Below, piece by piece: positions 60,354 through 64,000 of a DNA stretch of 64,000 nucleotides (positions are counted from its first letter, which is position 1; each line of letters starts with the position of its first letter). The position numbers and the translations under genes are program-made. Origin of the DNA: Micromonospora lupini str. Lupac 08 (lineage in GTDB: Bacteria; Actinomycetota; Actinomycetes; Mycobacteriales; Micromonosporaceae); assembly GCF_000297395.2 (NCBI RefSeq), contig NZ_HF570108.1:881685-945684 (forward strand), written 5' to 3'. The notes beneath the pieces are model-generated. The model had not been told where the DNA came from and searched no databases. It worked only from the letters and a program-made list of their open reading frames with translations.

Positions 60354-60465
60354 CCGCCCGGCAAGTGCAAGATCACGGACAGCGGGTGGGGCCGCGTGGT
60401 GGATGTCGTGGTGGGCTTGGGGGGTTTACGGTCTGCGCGTCAAGTAAATGGCGTTGGAGGTAGTC

Positions 60466-61038
60466 GTGGCGTTTCCCGAAGACGTGCTCACGAAGGACGA
60501 GCACGTCGTGCTGCACCTGCACCCGCACTGGAAGGCGCTGATCCGGCCGATCGCGGTGCTGGTGCTGGCCATCGCCGCGGTGGTGGTCGGCGTACTCCTG
60601 CTGCCCGAGAGCAGCGGTGGTTCGATCGCGCTGGCCGTGATCGGCGTGATCGGCCTGGTCGCGGTCCTCTGGCTCGGTCTGTGGCCGTTCCTGGTCTGGC
60701 GTACCACCCACTACCTGTTCACCAACGAGCGCGTGCTGCTCCAGCAGGGCGTCTTCTCCCGGGACCGGCGGGACCTCCCGCTCACCCGGATCAACGACCA
60801 CTCGATGAACCAGCACTTCTTCGAGCGGCTGCTCGGCTGCGGCACCCTGACGATCGAGTCCGCCGGCGAGCGCGGCCAGTCGGTGCTCGCCGACGTGCCG
60901 GGTGTCAGCCGGGTGCAGACCACCCTCTACGAGCTGGTCGAGGCGCAGCACGACAAGCACTCGCTGGGCGACGGGGAGATGCGCGACATCCTCGCCGACA
61001 TGCGCGAGGGCAAGCCGCTGCGCGACACCACGAGCTGA
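60466..61038 (+). CDS. Bacterial PH-domain (bPH2) membrane protein
   Basis: 190 residues from GTG 60466, with GGAGG five bases upstream; an ATG 18 bases earlier is in frame but less well placed. Two membrane helices (about 25-45, 50-72) are followed by the bPH2 domain: TTHYLFTNERVLLQQGVFSRDRRDLPLTRINDHSMNQHFFERLLGC and GTLTIESAG. Lipid-binding or scaffolding roles are suggested for this family; none is established here. Confidence 0.88.
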   Translation: MAFPEDVLTKDEHVVLHLHPHWKALIRPIAVLVLAIAAVVVGVLLLPESSGGSIALAVIGVIGLVAVLWLGLWPFLVWRTTHYLFTNERVLLQQGVFSRDRRDLPLTRINDHSMNQHFFERLLGCGTLTIESAGERGQSVLADVPGVSRVQTTLYELVEAQHDKHSLGDGEMRDILADMREGKPLRDTTS

Positions 61039-61050
61039 TCGCGATCGGCC

Positions 61051-61084
61051 CTGACCGTCCCGGCCCGAGCGCCGGGGCGGTCAG
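61051..61084. terminator. Two-way terminator
   Basis: CTGACCGTCCCGGC (61051-61064) and its complement (61071-61084, one G-U pair) form a 14-bp stem with 6-base loop; the right arm includes the stop codon of the MaoC-like gene. Confidence 0.75.
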
Positions 61085-61845
61085 GCGCGCTGTTCGACCC
61101 CGGGCTGCCCCGCAGCCGCCGATGGCCCGGCCTCGGCCTCGACCGGCCCGGTTTCGGCTGGTCCGGCCTTGGCTGGCCCACTTTCCGATGGTCCGGCCTC
61201 GGCCGGTCCGCTCCCCGACGGGCCGGCCTCGGCCGGTCCGCTCCCCGATGGTCCGGCCTCCGACGGGCCGCTCCCCGACGGGCCGGCCTCAGCCGGTACG
61301 CCCTCCGCCGGGTCGCTCTCGGTCGGTGTGGCCTCGGGGTTCGTCTCGACCGGGCGTAGCGCGAACCAGCCACGGAAGCGCGTACGCAGCACCTCCTGCT
61401 CGGGCCGGTTGTCCGGGCCGAGGCGGAGCATGGTGCCGGTGAGGATGACGGTGCCGAGCCCGGGGCGGGCGGACGACGGGCGGGCGCCCATCACGTCGAC
61501 CCGGACGGCGAGGCGGTCCCCGGCGCGTACCGGGGCGAGCCACCGCAACTCCTCCAGACCGGGGGAGGCGTCCGCCGCCGCACGGGACAGCAGGTGGTCG
61601 ACGTACGCCCGCATGAAGAGGCTCACCGTGTAGAAGCCGCTGGCGATCACGCCGCCGTGCCGACTGGCCTCGGCCAGCTGCGGGTCGACGTGGTACCACT
61701 GCGGGTCGAAGCGGCGGGCGAAGGCAAGCATCTCGTCGCCGTCCACGGTCACCGTCCCGAGGTCGACGGTGAGCCCCGGGACGAGATCCTCGAAGAACAG
61801 CTCGGCGGGCGCTCCGGTGCCGGAGCGGGTGGCGGGAGGCGTCAC
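61081..61845 (-). CDS. MaoC-like acyl dehydratase with repetitive tail
   Basis: 254 residues. Residues 12-165 form a single hotdog domain with FARRFDPQWYHVDPQLA (the D-x5-H hydratase signature) and ASGFYTVSLFMRAY, as in MaoC/R-specific enoyl-CoA hydratases. Residues 170-250 are a disordered tail of AEAGPSGSGP-type decapeptides encoded by 30-bp repeats. The substrate is unknown. The ATG at 61845 overlaps the GtrA stop. Confidence 0.88.
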   Translation of the reverse strand: MTPPATRSGTGAPAELFFEDLVPGLTVDLGTVTVDGDEMLAFARRFDPQWYHVDPQLAEASRHGGVIASGFYTVSLFMRAYVDHLLSRAAADASPGLEELRWLAPVRAGDRLAVRVDVMGARPSSARPGLGTVILTGTMLRLGPDNRPEQEVLRTRFRGWFALRPVETNPEATPTESDPAEGVPAEAGPSGSGPSEAGPSGSGPAEAGPSGSGPAEAGPSESGPAKAGPAETGPVEAEAGPSAAAGQPGVEQRA

Positions 61846-62558
61846 CGGCGGGGCGAGCGACGGGTGCCGGCGTGCAGCTCCGCGGCGAGTTCCGCGTCCA
61901 GGTCGGCGTGCATACCGGCGGTCAGCGGTGTGGGCCGTTGCTGGGTGGGAGCGGCGCCGGTCGGGCCGGGCGTCGGGTCGGGGCGGTCACTGGACTGCGC
62001 CTCTTCCAGCTCGGAGACGGATTCGGCCAGCTCGGCGACCGGGTCCATCTCTGCCAGGGTGTCCCACTCGTCACGCGGGATGTCGTGCCAGGTGGGCTCG
62101 GCCTTCGTCTCGTCCTCAGCCGGCGAGACGGGCTGGAAGACGAAGGTCCGGTACGACCAGAACCGGAAGAGCGTGCCCAGCAGGACACCTGCGGTCTTGG
62201 CCACGTTCAGTGCGAGCAGGCCATGGACGCCGAGGCCGTACTTGGCCGCCGCCACGGCGCCCAGTTCGATGAGCAGGCCGACCCCGTTGAACAGGAAGAA
62301 CAGGACGTACTCCCGACGAAGCGCGGATTTCGGGCGATCCCGGTACGTCCAGTGACGATTCATCAGATACGACGTGATCGTGGCGACCAGGGTCGCGATC
62401 ACGTTCGCCTTCAATTGACCGTTGACGAAAACGGTAAGTGCAAGGGCATTGAACACCGCGTAATTGATGACGGTGTTGACGCCGCCGACGATGCCGAACT
62501 TGAACGCCTCGTGGATGAACTTCTGCCAGCGCTCAGGCAGCAGACGGACAAGACGCAT
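61842..62558 (-). CDS. GtrA-family membrane protein
   Basis: 238 residues from ATG 62558 (MRLVRLLPERWQKFIHEAFKF). Four membrane helices in residues 15-140: GIVGGVNTVINYAVFNAL, NVIATLVATITSYLMNRHWTY, YVLFFLFNGVGLLIELGAVA and NVAKTAGVLLGTLFRFWSYRTFVF. An acidic disordered tail follows. GtrA proteins flip or carry polyprenyl-linked sugars for cell-wall glycan modification. It overlaps the MaoC-like gene by four bases; a second GtrA gene lies just upstream. Confidence 0.9.
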   Translation of the reverse strand: MRLVRLLPERWQKFIHEAFKFGIVGGVNTVINYAVFNALALTVFVNGQLKANVIATLVATITSYLMNRHWTYRDRPKSALRREYVLFFLFNGVGLLIELGAVAAAKYGLGVHGLLALNVAKTAGVLLGTLFRFWSYRTFVFQPVSPAEDETKAEPTWHDIPRDEWDTLAEMDPVAELAESVSELEEAQSSDRPDPTPGPTGAAPTQQRPTPLTAGMHADLDAELAAELHAGTRRSPRR

Positions 62559-62621
62559 GCGAAACACCTTAGGGCAGTCGGTGAAGCCGGCGATCACCGG
62601 CCGGACGAGGTGGGCGGCAGG

Positions 62622-63170
62622 TCACGCCCCGTGGTCCCGGTCGTGCTCCACCTGCGGAACGATCGGAGTTCCCGCTTCGACGAAGACGAACCGCCGGTAG
62701 GACCAGAATCGGAACAGTGTCCCGAGGCCCGTGCCGACGACGAAGCTGGCGATGTTGTCGGCGAGCTGCGTCTGGAACACGGCCGGCCAGATGCTGCCGA
62801 GCCCGTACCGGCTGATCGCGAGGCAGGCCACCGCGATGCCGAGGCCGACGGCGTTGAAGAAGAAGAACAGCGCGTACTCCCGCGCGGGGTTGCTGCGCTG
62901 TCGGTGCCGCCAGGTCCAGAACCGGTTGCCGATGAAGGCGAAGGTCGCCGCGATCACTGTCGAGATCGTCTTCGCGGTCACCTGCTCCATGCCCCGCGCG
63001 GTCGTCAGGTAGTTGAAGAGCGCGAAGTCGATGAGGAAGGCGATCCCGCCCACGGTGGCGAACTTGCTCAGCTCACGTACGAGGTGACCGAAACGGTCGA
63101 GCAGTCCGCGGATCAGACCCGGTCGGGTCTGCCGGGGACCCGGTTGCTCCCCGGTCATCGTGGCGGCCAC
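62622..63170 (-). CDS. GtrA-family membrane protein
   Basis: 182 residues from GTG 63170; ATG 63158 is also possible. The four-helix GtrA domain: KFATVGGIAFLIDFALFNYL, TISTVIAATFAFIGNRFWTW, YALFFFFNAVGLGIAVACLA and FVVGTGLGTLFRFWSYRRFVF. It is a clear paralogue of the next gene, 63 bases apart, and the pair probably arose by duplication. Cell-wall sugar transport is inferred from the family. No glycosyltransferase lies beside them. Confidence 0.9.
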   Translation of the reverse strand: MAATMTGEQPGPRQTRPGLIRGLLDRFGHLVRELSKFATVGGIAFLIDFALFNYLTTARGMEQVTAKTISTVIAATFAFIGNRFWTWRHRQRSNPAREYALFFFFNAVGLGIAVACLAISRYGLGSIWPAVFQTQLADNIASFVVGTGLGTLFRFWSYRRFVFVEAGTPIVPQVEHDRDHGA

Positions 63171-63597
63171 GGGGCGAGCCTACCGGCTGTCGGCCAGTCG
63201 GCGGGGTAGCAACGGCGACCGGACATCGTCGCTCGTGCCGGCCCTTTCGCCCGGTACGCCGCAGGTGAACGCAGCGTAACCACCGGGGAGGACTGACGCG
63301 CCTCGGAACGGGAATCCCCGCACCGGTCGGCCGGGCGGTTGGCGGCCCGACCGCAAAGCGCGTCGACCGGGGTGCACAACAAGATTTGCGTGAAACTGCG
63401 CAGGAAAGCGGGTATCAGATCGTGATGCCGCAGCGTGGCCGTATCTTGTGCAGTTCTTCACAACCCGTCCCACTGTCTAGGAAGGCTGCCCGGTTTACGC
63501 TGAGGCCAATCCCAGGTTTCCACGAAGGCGGCGCGCGGCGTCGCTCAGACTCGTGCATCCCATAGATCGGTCAGCGTCGACCACAAGGAGATGTGTC
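63171..63597. other. Intergenic region between the GtrA and pckG genes
   Basis: About 427 bases between divergent genes. The AT-richer part near 63370-63500 probably holds the pckG promoter; TAGGAA near 63478 with TTCACA/TTGTGC upstream is a weak candidate. The AAGGAG ribosome site of pckG is at 63585-63590. I see no gene, tRNA or repeat. Confidence 0.4.
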
Positions 63598-64000
63598 ATG
63601 GTTGCTCCGGCTGTAGTGCGGGGTATCGATCAGGCCCCGACGTCCCATCCGAAACTGCTTGCCTGGGTCCGTGAGGTCGCGGAACTGACCACCCCCGACC
63701 GGGTCGTGTGGGTGGACGGGTCGGACGAGGAGTGGCGTCGCCTCACCGATGAGCTGGTCGAGGCCGGCACCCTCATCCGGCTGAACCCGGAGAAGAAGCC
63801 GAACTCGTTCTACGCGCGCACCGACCCGACGGACGTCGCCCGGGTCGAGGAGCGCACCTACATCTGCTCCGTCGACGAGGCGGACGCCGGCCCCACCAAC
63901 AACTGGATGGCGCCGGCCGAGATGAAGCGGACGATGACCGAGTTGTACCGCGGGTCGATGCGCGGACGCACCATGTACGTCATCCCGTTCGTGATGGGCC
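63598..64000 (+). CDS. pckG: Phosphoenolpyruvate carboxykinase (GTP), N-terminal part
   Basis: The first 134 codons of a gene that runs off the window. ATG 63598 with AAGGAG seven bases upstream. The sequence from residue 37 ([21 protein letters not shown]) and [45 protein letters not shown] match the start of GTP-dependent PEPCK. It converts oxaloacetate to PEP in gluconeogenesis. The catalytic part lies beyond the end. Confidence 0.93.
   Translation, partial: MVAPAVVRGIDQAPTSHPKLLAWVREVAELTTPDRVVWVDGSDEEWRRLTDELVEAGTLIRLNPEKKPNSFYARTDPTDVARVEERTYICSVDEADAGPTNNWMAPAEMKRTMTELYRGSMRGRTMYVIPFVMG

Noticed and set aside
63180..63473. A 97-codon minus-strand frame between the GtrA and pckG genes
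   Set aside because: Runs across a likely promoter region, has no ribosome site and a random-looking product.

Overview
The window is chromosomal DNA of a very high G+C actinobacterium. Gene content and codon use fit the Micromonosporaceae (Micromonospora/Salinispora type): actinobacterial acyl-CoA carboxylase genes with an epsilon subunit, GTP-dependent PEP carboxykinase, mycosin-like protease, SigE-family sigma factor, PadR/MarR/TetR regulators, and many starts preceded by a TANNNT box 6-9 nt upstream (leaderless transcripts). The family assignment is an inference. I saw no rRNA, tRNA, CRISPR array, prophage or complete insertion sequence.

Layout. 1-2.8 kb: the end of an IS110-like gene, an acidic conserved protein, and a PadR/permease-prefix pair. 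2.8-10.4 kb: a cytochrome bd operon cydABDC (minus strand), then an M56 protease and BlaI repressor pair; CTAC/GTAG dyads lie in both promoters. 10.6-17.2 kb: deoC with two aldehyde dehydrogenase genes (one lacking its catalytic half), upp, a GPP34 protein and a phosphohexomutase. 17.3-30 kb: Ser/Thr kinase, methylmalonyl-CoA mutase large subunit, M20 amidohydrolase, DUF4349 lipoprotein and small metabolic genes up to a flavoprotein quinone reductase. 30-33.3 kb: a HigBA-type toxin-antitoxin pair, DedA, and a ThrRS lacking its TGS and editing domains, preceded by a candidate threonine-codon leader peptide and hairpin. 33.3-38.7 kb: a MarR-controlled heterodimeric ABC exporter, DoxX and TetR with clear operators. 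38.8-43.7 kb: CAP-domain protein, GuaB1-type GMP reductase and acyl-CoA carboxylase alpha. 43-45.6 kb: a PadR-controlled DrrAB-type exporter. 45.6-50.5 kb: O-methyltransferase, Maf, a small type VII secretion-associated cluster (mycosin, Pro/Gly-rich protein, helical small protein) and the carboxylase epsilon subunit. 50.5-57.7 kb: a second Ser/Thr kinase, GH25 lysozyme, Uma2 protein, membrane protease, ketopantoate reductase-like enzyme and a sigma factor operon. 57.8-64 kb: carboxylase beta subunit, BirA, PH-domain protein, MaoC/GtrA genes and the start of pckG.

How it works together. The carboxylase parts (accA, maf, accE, accB, birA) keep the relative order of the compact mycobacterial cluster but are spread over about 19 kb with other genes between them. 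With the mutase they could make and use methylmalonyl-CoA. Several loci show local control: BlaI/M56 with cyd, PadR with drrAB, MarR with its ABC exporter, TetR with DoxX, HigBA with its own dyad. Hairpins sit at many gene 3' ends; two of them form a matched pair of 71-bp elements with the same arms, length and partly conserved interior, which is the clearest unexplained repeat here.
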